This document shows positions 36,908 through 49,542 of a stretch of DNA of 64,000 nt, one piece after another. Numbering within the stretch: the first letter of the stretch is position 1; every line of letters begins with the position of its first letter. This stretch comes from Pantoea sp. Mb-10 (GTDB lineage: Bacteria > Pseudomonadota > Gammaproteobacteria > Enterobacterales > Enterobacteriaceae). The position numbers and the translations under genes are program-made. Below the pieces are notes generated by a model. The model made no database searches. It was not told the DNA's origin and saw only the letters and a program-made list of their open reading frames with translations. The stretch lies in NCBI RefSeq assembly GCF_021272205.1, contig NZ_JAJSDX010000003.1, positions 310,001 through 374,000 of the forward strand. The letters run 5' to 3'.

Positions 36908-39001
36908 TTAAAATTGTTCAGGCATTTCAATTAGGGGGTAAATGTCGTCCTTAGGACGAGAATTTATTTCCGCCGCAACGCCACTGCCAGGATGAAGATT
37001 ACCCTCAAGCAGATCGAAATAAGCGTCGCCCTCAAGCAGTTCGGCGAGATCGTGCCGTACGGCGTTTTCTTCCCCCTCATCGAAAATACGATAACTTTCG
37101 TTGTGGGAAAGGATATCCAGCGGCAACGCGTCAAACGGAATTTCTGGTTTTGGGGGAGGCGTAACGTCAATTTCAATGTGCCACGCTGGCGTTTTTGCAG
37201 AAACTACGCCATCAGCCCCCTTAAATGCGGCTTCAATAGCGTACACGCCTTCAGGTAATTCTGGCGTGTAATATTCCCAATGTCCCTTTTCGTCCACAAC
37301 GACGGATTGATAGAGATAGGAGCTTTCACTTTTGATCCATAAATAAACGATATCACCCGCATGTCCCGAGCCTTGAATAATTGTCGAGGGATCGTTGGAG
37401 GCGCCATTATTGCCAATCGGAATTAAAATACCGCCGCTGTTGTTGTCTTTATAAAGATTATCCAGGGGTACGGTCGGATCGGGCGTGACTTCATCGCCTT
37501 CACCGCCTTCGTTATCATCGCCGGGGCTATCATCAATGATGATGGTCTGCTTGTCAGAAGGAACAGATTCGTTACCGGCAGGATCGGTAACGACAATCTG
37601 GAATTCGTGCTGCCCTTCGTAGAGCGGCGTTTCCGGTTGGAACGTCCAACTGCCATCTTTACCGACAATGGCTGAGCCAATCACTTCACCGTTGTCGATA
37701 ACCTTGATGACTTCGCCCTCCTGCCCCTCGCCGCGAAAGATCGGCGTGCGGTTATCGGTTTGATCCATCACTGGCGCACCGGTGCTGTCTACAATCTCAC
37801 CAATTTCGCGTTTCTCAGGCGCCACGGTGTCAATAAGGACTTTCCAGCTCTCAGAGGACAGCGATTTGTTGCCGACGGAATCGATCACAATCACGCTCAG
37901 TTCATGTTCACCGTCCGCCAGTGCTGGGGTATTAAATGTCCAATTCCCCTCTACGTCCGTTGTGGTGGTGCCAAGGAGTTTTCCATTATCCCAGATTTCT
38001 ATTGTGGCGCGGGCTTCTGCCTTGCCGCGCAGGCACGGCGTGGTGTCGTTGGTTGCGCCGCCTTTTTCAATGGGCGTCGGCGGAGTGGTATTGTCGTTAC
38101 TCAGACCGCTGAGCGTGCTTTTCGCGGGCGCCGTATGGTCGATGGTGAATTCCCAGGCTGGGCTAAAATCGCCCACTGCGCCCCGCTCGTTCTGCTCTTG
38201 GGTCTTAATGCTGTGCGCGCCAGCGCTGAGCGCTTTTACCGGGGTAAAAGACCACTTACCGTCTTCTCCAACACGTACGGATCCAATCAGCGTATCACCG
38301 TCCCAGACCTTAATCATGTTGCCTGGGGTGCCTTTGCCGTTAAACGTCGGCGTCGCGTCGTCGGTTTTCCCGCCTTGCGTAATGGGACCGGTAATGTTGC
38401 CAACGTCGTCAACCACATCGGTAAGCTCTGGGGTTTTAACGCCGCGACCGTCGCTTTCGCCACGGTGATGACTATCGTCATACTGATGTTTGGCGGCCAA
38501 ATAGCCCAATCCGGTGGCAGCGGCGATAGCGGCTAAGCCGCCGAGTGCAATCAGCGCAGGAGACCAGGCAAACCCTGCCGCCAACGCGTAATCGGACTCT
38601 GGCTCTGCAACGGTTTCTTCGCCCAGCGCTAACGAGGACATTTCGCCTTCCGCCAGCGCCGCGGCCTCATGCTCAGCGAAACCATCAGTGGCGACATACG
38701 CGTGCAGCACACCGTCTTCTGCTTTGCCAACCAGCGAACCCGCTGTGGAAAAAAAATCTTCAATAATCAGTGCTGCCTGGTCGGGTTCTGCGCCTTCCAG
38801 CATGACATGAAGATCGTTGCCCATGCGCTTAACGGTGATATTTTCTGGCGCAAAACCCTCGTTCCCCTGCGCCAACAGGTATTTCCCTGCTTTAATCGCC
38901 TGGATTTTTACCGGCTTACCGTCTCGGCTCACCGATAAGACTTCCGCTTTGTTTATCGATTTGTTGTCAATCACTGCGACACTTACGGGCATCTCATTCA
39001 T
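36908..39001 (-). CDS. BapA-prefix protein with four Ig-like domains, adhesin-like
   Basis: A 697-residue protein. Residues 1 to about 125 resemble the BapA prefix domain of type I-secreted biofilm adhesins (KIQAIKAGKYLLAQGNEGFAPENITVKR, LIIEDFFSTAGSLVGK); then a hydrophobic Ala/Gly segment (about 140-170, SPALIALGGLAAIAAATGLGYLAA), a charged linker, four Ig-like domains (about 188-615) and an acidic tail ending PLIEMPEQF. BapA itself is thousands of residues long, so this is a short form. The ATG at 39001 has AAGGA six bases upstream; the in-frame ATG at 39007 abuts it. No type I secretion ATPase or adaptor gene is in the window; tolC is 6 kb away at its usual place. Confidence 0.82.
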   Translation of the reverse strand: MNEMPVSVAVIDNKSINKAEVLSVSRDGKPVKIQAIKAGKYLLAQGNEGFAPENITVKRMGNDLHVMLEGAEPDQAALIIEDFFSTAGSLVGKAEDGVLHAYVATDGFAEHEAAALAEGEMSSLALGEETVAEPESDYALAAGFAWSPALIALGGLAAIAAATGLGYLAAKHQYDDSHHRGESDGRGVKTPELTDVVDDVGNITGPITQGGKTDDATPTFNGKGTPGNMIKVWDGDTLIGSVRVGEDGKWSFTPVKALSAGAHSIKTQEQNERGAVGDFSPAWEFTIDHTAPAKSTLSGLSNDNTTPPTPIEKGGATNDTTPCLRGKAEARATIEIWDNGKLLGTTTTDVEGNWTFNTPALADGEHELSVIVIDSVGNKSLSSESWKVLIDTVAPEKREIGEIVDSTGAPVMDQTDNRTPIFRGEGQEGEVIKVIDNGEVIGSAIVGKDGSWTFQPETPLYEGQHEFQIVVTDPAGNESVPSDKQTIIIDDSPGDDNEGGEGDEVTPDPTVPLDNLYKDNNSGGILIPIGNNGASNDPSTIIQGSGHAGDIVYLWIKSESSYLYQSVVVDEKGHWEYYTPELPEGVYAIEAAFKGADGVVSAKTPAWHIEIDVTPPPKPEIPFDALPLDILSHNESYRIFDEGEENAVRHDLAELLEGDAYFDLLEGNLHPGSGVAAEINSRPKDDIYPLIEMPEQF

Positions 39002-39140
39002 AGCCATTCCTTACCATCTTCTAAACGCGTGATCGCGCGTTGGGACACCAACGCAGCAATCGCCCCTGATGACTGCACGCCTGCGCCATGGCAGACGAAA
39101 AGAGTGGCTATAATCCAGAAAATTGCCTCTAAGGAGACAT

Positions 39141-39152
39141 AAGAACGGTCTC
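39141..39152. promoter_or_regulatory. palindromic operator-like site before the BapA-prefix gene
   Basis: AAGAACGGTCTC, one mismatch from AAGA-N4-TCTT, preceded by T as in the RcsAB consensus, about 140 bases upstream of the start at 39001 (minus strand) in an AT-rich gap. Confidence 0.3.
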
Positions 39153-39263
39153 GTTAGAATTTTAAATTTTTATCAGAAGGGGTGTTTGAAATGATAAGTA
39201 AAGCTTTTGATTTCATTGATTAATTAATCAATGCCCGCTCAATGAATGCTGACGATAGTTGGA

Positions 39264-40163
39264 CTAAAACAAGTTATTTTCTTGAATTTTCTCGCTTAAA
39301 AATGCCAGGAAACAGTGAATACGGGGAGCCAGGGCCTGATTGCGGTAAAACACCGCATTGATAGGCAATCTGACGGATTGGGTTTCATTTTCCAGCACCT
39401 GAACCAGGCGACCGGCAGCACGATCTTCGCGGCTAACGTAATCTGATATGCGTGCGATGCCTTGGCCCGCCAGCGCCAGATGACGAATAGTTTCCCCACT
39501 TGAGGCCGTTATGGTGGGTTTAACCTGCATCAGCTCCCCTTCGTGCTGCCAAACCGGCCAGACGTTATGGGCATCAATGTGGCTAAACCCAATACGCTGG
39601 TGGTTCGCCAGGTCGGCCACAGAGTGCGGTGTGCCTTTTTGCGCCAGGTATGCCGGGCTGGCCAGCAGGCGGACGGGACTGCTACCCAACAAGCGCGCAC
39701 GCAAAGTTGAATCGCGAAGCTCACCGACGCGGATCGCAATATCGGTATGCTGTTCCAGTAGATCGATGACGATATCGTCGGTGTTGAGCTCCAGTTCAAT
39801 CAGCGGATATCGCTGCTGAAACTCCGCAATTAAAGGCACGATGACGTGCAGCATCAAAGGCGTGGCGGCATTGATCCTAAGCCGGCCCGCGGGCATTTCA
39901 CGACGCTGTGCTAACTGCGCTTCGGCCTGCTCTACTGAGGCCAGGATCTGCCGGGCGTGGTCGAGAAACAGGCCTCCCTCTTCCGTTAACGCGAGCCGAC
40001 GCGTGGTACGGTGCAGCAGGGTGGTTTGTAGCTTGTGTTCCAGCCGGCTCAGCGCGCGGCTGATACCCGAACTGGTTTGATCCAACTGTTCTGCCGCGGC
40101 GGTAATAGAACCACTGTCCACTACCGTGACCCAGGCGCGCAGTTCTTCCAGTGTGATTTTCAC
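39264..40163 (-). CDS. LysR-family transcriptional regulator
   Basis: A 299-residue LysR protein: N-terminal helix-turn-helix (SGSITAAAEQLDQTSSGISRALSRLEHKL) and a periplasmic-binding-type effector domain (PAGRLRINAATPLMLHVIVPL). It resembles the YafC branch of LysR regulators. GTG at 40163 is the start; its ribosome site is weak. Its target is unknown: it lies between parE upstream and the adhesin-like cluster downstream, all on the minus strand. Confidence 0.85.
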   Translation of the reverse strand: MKITLEELRAWVTVVDSGSITAAAEQLDQTSSGISRALSRLEHKLQTTLLHRTTRRLALTEEGGLFLDHARQILASVEQAEAQLAQRREMPAGRLRINAATPLMLHVIVPLIAEFQQRYPLIELELNTDDIVIDLLEQHTDIAIRVGELRDSTLRARLLGSSPVRLLASPAYLAQKGTPHSVADLANHQRIGFSHIDAHNVWPVWQHEGELMQVKPTITASSGETIRHLALAGQGIARISDYVSREDRAAGRLVQVLENETQSVRLPINAVFYRNQALAPRIHCFLAFLSEKIQENNLF

Positions 40164-40284
40164 GTTCTCATCTCGATCGTCATGGTGCCTTTACCACAGC
40201 CCAGCGGCGTTCACTCCGCATCGACAAAAAGCGCAGCGCATGGTGCATGCGACAAAAGTAAAAGGACGCCGCAGCGTCCCTGTT

Positions 40285-42808
<2,524 letters not shown>

Positions 42809-42810
42809 GG

Positions 42811-43638
42811 TTAATAGCCCTCTGATTCAAGGTCGGGACGGAACAGATCGCTTTGTAGCCGGTTGACTTCGGTGTGCACCTCGCCATCCGCTCGCAGCGT
42901 TAACCAGCGCCAGCCCGGTGCAGCATTGTCGAGAGCGAAGTTGGTACAGTGTGGTTTGAACTGTACGCACGTGGATGGCGAAGCCAACACCCGGCGCCCA
43001 TGCCAGTCAAGATCCAGCTCCTGATGAATGTGTCCACACACCAGATGACGCGCCCGGGGAAAATGCTGCAGCACGTCATGGAGCTGATGGGGATTGCGCA
43101 GGCTGTGCTGATCCAGCCACGTGCAGCCGCAGGGCAAAGGATGGTGATGCAGCAGGACCAGCGTATGGCGCTCAGGCTGCTGGCTCAGCACGCGATTGAG
43201 CCACTCCAACTGTTCGTCGCTCAACATGCCATGCGGGACGCCAGGCACCTGGCTGTCCAGCAGCACCAGCTGCCAGTGTTCGCCCAGCAGGATATGCTTT
43301 TCTGCCGCGATCCCCGCTTCCGCTAAGGTCGTGACCATCGCTGGCTGAAAATCGTGGTTGCCCGGCAGCCAGACGCACGGCTTCGGCAGCCGCGAAATAC
43401 CCGCAACAAAATGTTGATACGCTTCGGTGGTATGATCCTGGGCAAGATCGCCCGTGGCGATGACCACATCGTATTCGTGCTGCTGCGCGAGGATCGCGTC
43501 CAGCACGGCATCGAAGCTCGACCAGGTATTCACCCCCAGCAGCGATTGATGTTTTCCTGCGAAAAGATGGGTATCCGTGATTTGTAAAATTCGGATGTCG
43601 GACCCTTTTGCCGCAGGAAGCGTAAGCAGGCTATCCAA
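42811..43638 (-). CDS. cpdA: 3',5'-cyclic-AMP phosphodiesterase CpdA
   Basis: A 275-residue calcineurin-like phosphoesterase (E. coli CpdA 275). Metal-binding motifs DTHLF, GDLAQD, GNHD, HHHP and GHIHQELD are intact. It hydrolyses cAMP to AMP and so modulates CRP-dependent genes. Part of the nudF-yqiB-cpdA-yqiA-parE operon. Confidence 0.95.
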   Translation of the reverse strand: MDSLLTLPAAKGSDIRILQITDTHLFAGKHQSLLGVNTWSSFDAVLDAILAQQHEYDVVIATGDLAQDHTTEAYQHFVAGISRLPKPCVWLPGNHDFQPAMVTTLAEAGIAAEKHILLGEHWQLVLLDSQVPGVPHGMLSDEQLEWLNRVLSQQPERHTLVLLHHHPLPCGCTWLDQHSLRNPHQLHDVLQHFPRARHLVCGHIHQELDLDWHGRRVLASPSTCVQFKPHCTNFALDNAAPGWRWLTLRADGEVHTEVNRLQSDLFRPDLESEGY

Positions 43639-43695
43639 AGCGTTTCCTTAATCTCCACGCCACACAGTTGCGTTGTTTACCCGAAGGTTTCGCTA

Positions 43696-44121
43696 TCAGC
43701 AGACAGGTAGTGCCACGGCGCCGTGCGCAAGGCAGTAGCGTAACCAGTCAGCAAGAAATTGGTTAATCTGATGTTTTTCATCGCGCTGGTGCAAATTTTT
43801 ATTGGGGTAATCATAGCGCGCTTTGAAGCGGTAGATCTGCTGAGTGGAACACACTTCAGCGACCATCGCATCGTGATAGAGACGCACCGACATCGCAGGC
43901 AGACTCCAGTAACTGACGGTCGGCGCGATCTGCCGAATTTCCACCCGTGTGGTATAGCGCGTCGACTCTTCGATGGTCAGTTGATAACGGGCGCCGTTCA
44001 CCTGATACCTCACCGACGCGCCTGCCTCGTCATCACGCGGCAGCAGGCGACGCAGCTGGGCGAAATTGGTTTCGCACAGACGCATCATTTCGGGAAAATC
44101 AGGGGTGTAGCGCTGTTTCAT
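43696..44121 (-). CDS. yqiB: conserved protein YqiB (DUF1249)
   Basis: A 141-residue protein matching E. coli YqiB (140): [20 protein letters not shown] at the start and [20 protein letters not shown]. The ATG at 44121 overlaps the nudF stop (ATGA). Function unknown. Confidence 0.92.
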   Translation of the reverse strand: MKQRYTPDFPEMMRLCETNFAQLRRLLPRDDEAGASVRYQVNGARYQLTIEESTRYTTRVEIRQIAPTVSYWSLPAMSVRLYHDAMVAEVCSTQQIYRFKARYDYPNKNLHQRDEKHQINQFLADWLRYCLAHGAVALPVC

Positions 44122-44753
44122 TTTCGTTTCCACTCTTCGCGTAATTTTTCATGGTGCAACGCCAGCCATTGCAGGGCGATGACAGAAGCTGCGTTATCAA
44201 TTATCCCCTCTTCCACCCAGCGGTAAGCCTGTTCCCGGCTCACAACATGGACAAGAATATCCTCATTCTCTTCCTCCAGCCCGTGATTTCCCTGTGCCTG
44301 GCTGGCATCCACTTCGCCCACCAGCACCGACAAACGTTCTGACGTTCCGCCGGGACTGGCTAAGTAACTCACAATGGGTTTTACGCGCCCGGTTTCAAGG
44401 CCCGCTTCCTCAATGGCTTCGCGCCTTACGACGTCTTCCGGCGTTTCGCCGGGTTCAATGATGCCCGCCACCATCTCCAGCAGCCAGGGCGTGCTACTGG
44501 AATCTAAAGCGGGGATGCGAATCTGTTCGATAAGCACCACTTCGTCGCGCAAGGGATCATAGGGTAGCAGCACGGCAGCGTGTCCGCGCTCGAAAACTTC
44601 CCGCACCACTTCTTTGCTCATTCCGCCATTAAAAAGCCGGTGGCGGAAGCGGTAGCTGACTATGGAAAAAAAACCGTGGTAGCGCGTGTCGCGTGAAATA
44701 ATTTCTACATCGTTTTTTGTGAAAGTCACAGGAGATTTTTTTTCAGCCGTCAT
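44118..44753 (-). CDS. nudF: ADP-ribose pyrophosphatase NudF
   Basis: A 211-residue Nudix hydrolase (E. coli 209). The Nudix box [22 protein letters not shown] is intact. It cleaves ADP-ribose to AMP and ribose 5-phosphate. AAGGA eight bases upstream supports the ATG at 44753. It is the first gene of its operon and divergent from tolC. Confidence 0.95.
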   Translation of the reverse strand: MTAEKKSPVTFTKNDVEIISRDTRYHGFFSIVSYRFRHRLFNGGMSKEVVREVFERGHAAVLLPYDPLRDEVVLIEQIRIPALDSSSTPWLLEMVAGIIEPGETPEDVVRREAIEEAGLETGRVKPIVSYLASPGGTSERLSVLVGEVDASQAQGNHGLEEENEDILVHVVSREQAYRWVEEGIIDNAASVIALQWLALHHEKLREEWKRK

Positions 44754-44964
44754 CCTTTGATTCCTTATGCAGATTGGGATGAAGCGAAGAAAAGACAACC
44801 CACCGCTTCGTCCGAGTGGTTCTTTCTGAAATAATTGCGTAAATTAAGCGAAGAAGGCACGTTCAGCCAACTTATCTCTGATGCCGCCTCTGTAAAATCG
44901 GCGATTATTTTTTGGCTTATCTGCAGCGCTATCGGTGAAATTTGCTGCAACAAAAGGAATGCAA

Positions 44965-46437
44965 ATGAAAAAACTGCTCCCACTTTTTATTGGCCTGAGC
45001 TTAGGCGCTTTTAGCCTCGCCAGCCAGGCAGAAAACCTGTTGCAGGTTTACCAGCAGGCGCGCCTGAGTAACCCCGATCTGCGCGCCTCTGCCGCCGATC
45101 GCGATGCGGCTTTCGAGAAGATCAATGAAGCTCGCAGCCCTTTGCTGCCTCAGTTGGGCTTGGGTGCAGATTATCAATACAATAGCGGCTATCGCGATAA
45201 CAGCGGCCTCCATTCCAACACGACAAGCGCCTCGCTGCAATTGACCCAATCCATTTTTGATATGTCCAAATGGCGCGCGCTTTCCCTGCAGGAAAAAACG
45301 GCGGGCATTCAAGATGTCACTTATCAGGTTGCGCAGCAGGATCTCATTCTTAACACCGCCACGGCCTATTTTAATGTATTAAAGGCGATTGATACGCTTT
45401 CCTATACTGAAGCGCAAAAACAGTCTATCTACCGCGAACTGGATCAAACCACCCAGCGCTTTAACGTGGGGCTGGTCGCGATCACCGACGTCCAAAACGC
45501 CCGCGCCCAGTATGACAGCGTGCTGGCCAATGAAGTGACCGCGCGCAACAATCTCGATAACGCGGTGGAGTCGCTTCGTCAAATCACCGGCATGGATTAT
45601 TTGTCGCTGGCCTCGCTGAATATTGATCGATTCAAAACCGCGCGTCCCGACGCTGTGGCTACGCTGTTGAAACAGGCAGAGAGCCGCAACCTCAACCTGC
45701 TGTCTGCCCGTTTGAGTCAGGATTTGGCGCGTGAGCAGATTCGCTCTGCCGAGTCCGGCCACCTGCCTACGCTTGACCTGACGGCCTCTACCGGCTTGTC
45801 CAACAGCAAATATGGCGGCAGCCGTGCGAACCAGAGCGCGGGCACGACGGATTCAATCACGGGTTCAAATCAGGTTGGATTGAGCTTCTCAATGCCACTT
45901 TATAGCGGCGGCTCGGTCACTTCTCAGGTAAAACAAGCGCAGTACAACTTCGTTGCCGCCAGCGAGCAGCTTGAAGGCGCACACCGCAGCGCGGTGCAAA
46001 CCGTGCGCTCCTCTTATAACAACGTCAACGCCTCGATCAGCAGCATTGATGCCTATAAGCAGGCTGTGATCTCTGCGCAAAGCTCCCTGGATGCCATGGA
46101 AGCGGGTTATCAGGTAGGCACCCGTACCATCGTTGATGTGCTGGATGCCACAACGACGCTGTTTAATGCGAAACAGCAGCTTTCTGACGCGCGCTATAGC
46201 TACCTAATTAACCAGCTCAACATCAAGTATGCGCTGGGTACGCTGAATGAGCAGGATTTGCAGCAGTTGAACGCGACGCTGGGTAAAGAAGTGACGACTA
46301 CGCCAGAAGTGGTCGCACCGGAAAACAATCAGCAAGCGGCGCGCGTCGATAACGGTCCTAACGCTACCGCGCCGTCATCCGCTGCACGAGCCCATCCGGC
46401 AGCCGCCCGCAGCAGCGGAAATCCGTTCAGTCATTAA
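44965..46437 (+). CDS. tolC: outer membrane efflux/secretion channel TolC
   Basis: A 490-residue TolC: signal peptide ending SQA|ENLLQ, two structural repeats with long helices (YQQARLSNPDLRASAADRDAAFEKI; GLSFSMPLYSGG), and a variable C-terminus. AAGGA six bases upstream favours the ATG at 44965 over 44959. It is the exit duct for AcrAB-type pumps and type I secretion. The last 40 residues differ from E. coli, as usual for this end. Confidence 0.97.
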   Translation: MKKLLPLFIGLSLGAFSLASQAENLLQVYQQARLSNPDLRASAADRDAAFEKINEARSPLLPQLGLGADYQYNSGYRDNSGLHSNTTSASLQLTQSIFDMSKWRALSLQEKTAGIQDVTYQVAQQDLILNTATAYFNVLKAIDTLSYTEAQKQSIYRELDQTTQRFNVGLVAITDVQNARAQYDSVLANEVTARNNLDNAVESLRQITGMDYLSLASLNIDRFKTARPDAVATLLKQAESRNLNLLSARLSQDLAREQIRSAESGHLPTLDLTASTGLSNSKYGGSRANQSAGTTDSITGSNQVGLSFSMPLYSGGSVTSQVKQAQYNFVAASEQLEGAHRSAVQTVRSSYNNVNASISSIDAYKQAVISAQSSLDAMEAGYQVGTRTIVDVLDATTTLFNAKQQLSDARYSYLINQLNIKYALGTLNEQDLQQLNATLGKEVTTTPEVVAPENNQQAARVDNGPNATAPSSAARAHPAAARSSGNPFSH

Positions 46438-46442
46438 CCCGC

Positions 46443-46473
46443 AAAGGGCCGCACAGCATGTTGCGGCCCTTTT
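46443..46473 (+). terminator. intrinsic terminator after tolC
   Basis: AAAGGGCCGCA pairs with TGCGGCCCTTT around an 8-base loop and is followed by T residues, six bases after the tolC stop. Confidence 0.85.
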
Positions 46474-46584
46474 CGCATTCGAACGTATAACAACGTAAAG
46501 ATCCCTTCTCCAACAGGCTCGCGGCTTCATTTTACCCCCCTCATCACCTATCCTAACGCCACCTTTGGGCACAGGATGAAAACT

Positions 46585-47253
46585 ATGAAACGGACAAAAA
46601 ACATTCGCCATGCCGCGTTTCGGAAAAGCTGGCAAGCGCGCCATTTAACGCCTGTGGCGTTAGCCGTCACCGCCGTGTTTATGCTGGCTGGCTGCGAGCA
46701 AAATGACGAAACCGTCTCGCTTTATCAGAACGCCGATGACTGTACAAAAGCCAATCCAAGCCAGAGTGCACAGTGCACCACGGCCTACAATAATGCGCTG
46801 AAAGAAGCGGAACGCACCGCCCCAAAATACGCCACGCGTGAAGATTGCGTTGCGGAATTCGGTGAGAATCAGTGTCAGCAAGCACCAGCGCAGGCTGGCG
46901 TCGGCACCAACAATGCCGAAGCCCAACAGAGCGGCAGCTTCTGGATGCCTCTGATGGCAGGTTATATGATGGGCCGCATGATGGGCGGTGGAGCCGGTTT
47001 TGCTCAACAGCCGCTGTTCTCGCCCAAAACCCCTAACAGCCCGGCAAACGGTCAGTTTGTTGATGCGTCAGGTAAAAATTACGGTGCCGCCACCCCGGGA
47101 CGCAGCATGAACGTGCCCAAAACCGCGATGGCCCCGAAACCCGCCACAACCTCGACCATCACCCGCGGCGGCTTTGGTGAAACCGTGGCGAAACAAAACA
47201 CGATGCAGCGCAGCAGTGCGACTGGTACCAGCAACCGCTCGCTGGGAGGCTAG
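46585..47253 (+). CDS. ygiB: conserved lipoprotein-like protein YgiB (DUF1190)
   Basis: A 222-residue protein matching E. coli YgiB: basic N-terminus, hydrophobic segment ending MLAGCEQ (possible lipobox), [21 protein letters not shown], and [19 protein letters not shown]. The ATG at 46585 gives the E. coli-like start MKRTKNIRH. Function is not established; it is linked with tolC and ygiC. Confidence 0.92.
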   Translation: MKRTKNIRHAAFRKSWQARHLTPVALAVTAVFMLAGCEQNDETVSLYQNADDCTKANPSQSAQCTTAYNNALKEAERTAPKYATREDCVAEFGENQCQQAPAQAGVGTNNAEAQQSGSFWMPLMAGYMMGRMMGGGAGFAQQPLFSPKTPNSPANGQFVDASGKNYGAATPGRSMNVPKTAMAPKPATTSTITRGGFGETVAKQNTMQRSSATGTSNRSLGG

Positions 47254-47261
47254 GCTCGCGC

Positions 47262-48425
47262 ATGCAACGTATTGCTGTCAGTGAACGCCCGGATTGGCGA
47301 GAAAAGGCCACAGAATATGGCTTTCAGTTCCACACCATGTATGGTGAGCCCTACTGGTGCGAAGATGCCTATTATCAGTTCACCCTTGAGCAGATTGACC
47401 AGCTCGAAGCGACCACGGCAGAACTGCACCAGATGTGCCTGAAAGCCGTCGAAAAAGTTGTGAACAGCGAAGCCCTTCTTACGCGCTTCTGCATTCCCAA
47501 ACACACCTGGGATTTTGTGCGCGACGCTTGGGCGTCGCGTCAGCCTTCGCTCTATTCACGTCTGGATCTGGCGTGGGATGGACACGGCGATGCCAAGCTG
47601 CTGGAAAACAATGCGGATACGCCAACGTCGCTGTATGAAGCAGCCTTTTTCCAGTGGATCTGGTTAGAGGATCAGCTTAATGCGGGCAATCTGCCCCAAG
47701 GCAGCGATCAGTTTAATAGCCTGCAGGAGAAGCTGATTGCGCGTTTTGCCGCGCTGCATCAGCAACACGGTTTTAACTGGCTGCATTTTGCCTGCTGTCG
47801 CGATACGGAAGAAGATCGTGCCACAGTGCAGTATCTGCAAGACTGCGCCACCGAAGCCGGGTTACCCAGCGAGTTTCTCTACATTGATGAGATTGGCTTG
47901 GGTGAAAAAGGCCAGTTTACCGATCAGCACGACCAGATTATCAGTAATCTGTTCAAGCTCTATCCGTGGGAATTCATGCTGCGGGAAGTCTTCTCCACTA
48001 AGCTTGCGGATGCGGGCGTGCGCTGGCTTGAACCGGCATGGAAAAGCATTCTTTCCAACAAAGCGCTGCTACCGCTGCTGTGGGAAATGTACCCAGGCCA
48101 TCCTAACTTGCTGCCGGCCTACTTTGCTGACGATAAGACGGCCCCGACGCTGGATAAGTACGTTATCAAGCCGCTGTTTTCACGCGAAGGTGCCAACATT
48201 CGTATTATTGAAAAAGGCCAGGAGATTGCGCGAGCTGACGGCCCGTACGGCGAAGAAGGCATGATTATCCAGCAGTTCCATCCTTTACCGCAGTTTGGCG
48301 ACAGTTACACGCTGATCGGCAGTTGGCTCATTGACGATCAGCCTGCGGGTATTGGTATCCGCGAAGATCGTGCCTTGATCACGCAGGATCTGTCACGATT
48401 TTATCCGCACACTTTTATTGAATAA
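47262..48425 (+). CDS. ygiC: ATP-grasp protein YgiC (glutathionylspermidine synthase-like)
   Basis: A 387-residue member of the glutathionylspermidine synthase ATP-grasp family (E. coli YgiC 386). [25 protein letters not shown] and [13 protein letters not shown] are typical. It is thought to be a peptide or amide ligase; substrate unknown. Eight bases separate it from ygiB. Confidence 0.93.
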   Translation: MQRIAVSERPDWREKATEYGFQFHTMYGEPYWCEDAYYQFTLEQIDQLEATTAELHQMCLKAVEKVVNSEALLTRFCIPKHTWDFVRDAWASRQPSLYSRLDLAWDGHGDAKLLENNADTPTSLYEAAFFQWIWLEDQLNAGNLPQGSDQFNSLQEKLIARFAALHQQHGFNWLHFACCRDTEEDRATVQYLQDCATEAGLPSEFLYIDEIGLGEKGQFTDQHDQIISNLFKLYPWEFMLREVFSTKLADAGVRWLEPAWKSILSNKALLPLLWEMYPGHPNLLPAYFADDKTAPTLDKYVIKPLFSREGANIRIIEKGQEIARADGPYGEEGMIIQQFHPLPQFGDSYTLIGSWLIDDQPAGIGIREDRALITQDLSRFYPHTFIE

Positions 48426-48430
48426 GCCTC

Positions 48431-48454
48431 AGGCCGCCGAATGTCAGGCGGCCT
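48431..48454. terminator. terminator between convergent ygiC and ygiD
   Basis: Perfect 8-bp stem AGGCCGCC-GAATGTCA-GGCGGCCT, five bases after the ygiC stop. T run is weak on both sides. Confidence 0.6.
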
Positions 48455-48457
48455 CAT

Positions 48458-49243
48458 TTATCCTACCTGCACGGACATCATGCTGATGGCGCCCATTTCC
48501 ATTCCTTCGACGGGAATCCTGATGGGCTCATCTTTACCGCGCGCGCCCAATATGTAGAGCAGCGGCAAATAGTGCTCCGCAGTGGGGTTAGCCATGCTGG
48601 CATCTGCGTGCTGCTGATAGTTCACCAGCGGGTGTGATGTCATTTCCCCCGCGTCAGCGAGATGTTCACGCACGTATTCATTAAAGCGTTCAGCCCAGGG
48701 ATAGGCAGAGACAGCGCCCTGCCAGCGCAACATACGCAGATTGTGCACAACATTTCCGCTGGCGATCGGCATGACGCCTTCATCGCGGAGTGCTGCCAGC
48801 CTGCGGCCCATGTCAAAATGCCATGCAGCCGGTTTGCTGCTATCAATGCTTAATTGCACGACCGGAATATCCGCCTGCGGATACATTTTGGCCAGCACCC
48901 CCCACGAGCCGTGATCCAGGCCCCAGTCGTGATTGGCTTCAACGCTAATCGGCGCCAGCAATTCAATAATGCGCCGCGCTAGCGCGGGTTCACCGGGCGC
49001 CGGATAGCGCACGTCAAACAGCGCCTGTGGAAAACCGCCGAAGTCATGAATGGTACGCGGATTCGCCATGGCCGTGACTGCCGTTCCGCGCGTGTACCAA
49101 TGCGCTGATACAGCCAAAATAGCGCGGGGCCGCGGTAACGTTTGGCCTAAATGCTGCCATGCACGCGTATAGCGATTGTCTTCGAGGACGTTCATTGGGC
49201 TGCCGTGGCCCAAAAACAGCGCAGGCATGCGCGTTTCGTTCAT
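48458..49243 (-). CDS. ygiD: extradiol dioxygenase YgiD (LigB/DODA family)
   Basis: A 261-residue class III extradiol dioxygenase-like protein (E. coli YgiD near 260-270). FLGHGSPMN and SAHWYTRG hold the metal-binding histidines. E. coli YgiD opens the ring of L-DOPA at the 4,5-bond. It is in the conserved place after ygiC, on the opposite strand. Confidence 0.93.
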   Translation of the reverse strand: MNETRMPALFLGHGSPMNVLEDNRYTRAWQHLGQTLPRPRAILAVSAHWYTRGTAVTAMANPRTIHDFGGFPQALFDVRYPAPGEPALARRIIELLAPISVEANHDWGLDHGSWGVLAKMYPQADIPVVQLSIDSSKPAAWHFDMGRRLAALRDEGVMPIASGNVVHNLRMLRWQGAVSAYPWAERFNEYVREHLADAGEMTSHPLVNYQQHADASMANPTAEHYLPLLYILGARGKDEPIRIPVEGMEMGAISMMSVQVG

Positions 49244-49415
49244 GGCGGATCCTTTTCAGATGTTGCTTTATTCACCGCTAAGATACGCGCTTTCCCCCGC
49301 GGATTAACGCTGATAAGCATGATGATGTCCATCAGAAAATTTGAAAAACATTACCTGAATTAGGTGCATTGCCGCAAAGGGCGTGGGGAGAGGCGCCAGA
49401 CTGCACTGGAGAGGC

Positions 49416-49427
49416 AAGACGCGTCTT
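49416..49427. promoter_or_regulatory. palindromic operator-like site before cell-wall hydrolase, copy 1
   Basis: AAGACGCGTCTT, perfect AAGA-N4-TCTT and fully self-complementary over 12 bases, followed by A. About 115 bases before the probable hydrolase start. Confidence 0.4.
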
Positions 49428-49484
49428 AAAAAGACTGCGGAAGACAATATAAATCAATAGCTTATAATGAATAAAGCCAAGCTC

Positions 49485-49496
49485 GAGACAGGTCTT
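49485..49496. promoter_or_regulatory. palindromic operator-like site before cell-wall hydrolase, copy 2
   Basis: GAGACAGGTCTT followed by A, the third exact copy of AGACAGGTCT in the window, 69 bases after copy 1 and close to the candidate starts, where a bound protein could repress. Confidence 0.4.
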
Positions 49497-49542
49497 ATAA
49501 AAAAAGCCCGTGCAGCATTTTTACACTTCACGCCTTTTCAAC

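Noticed and set aside
32659-39001. RTX toxin or calcium-binding adhesin
   Set aside because: No glycine-aspartate nonapeptide repeats are present in any of the three proteins.
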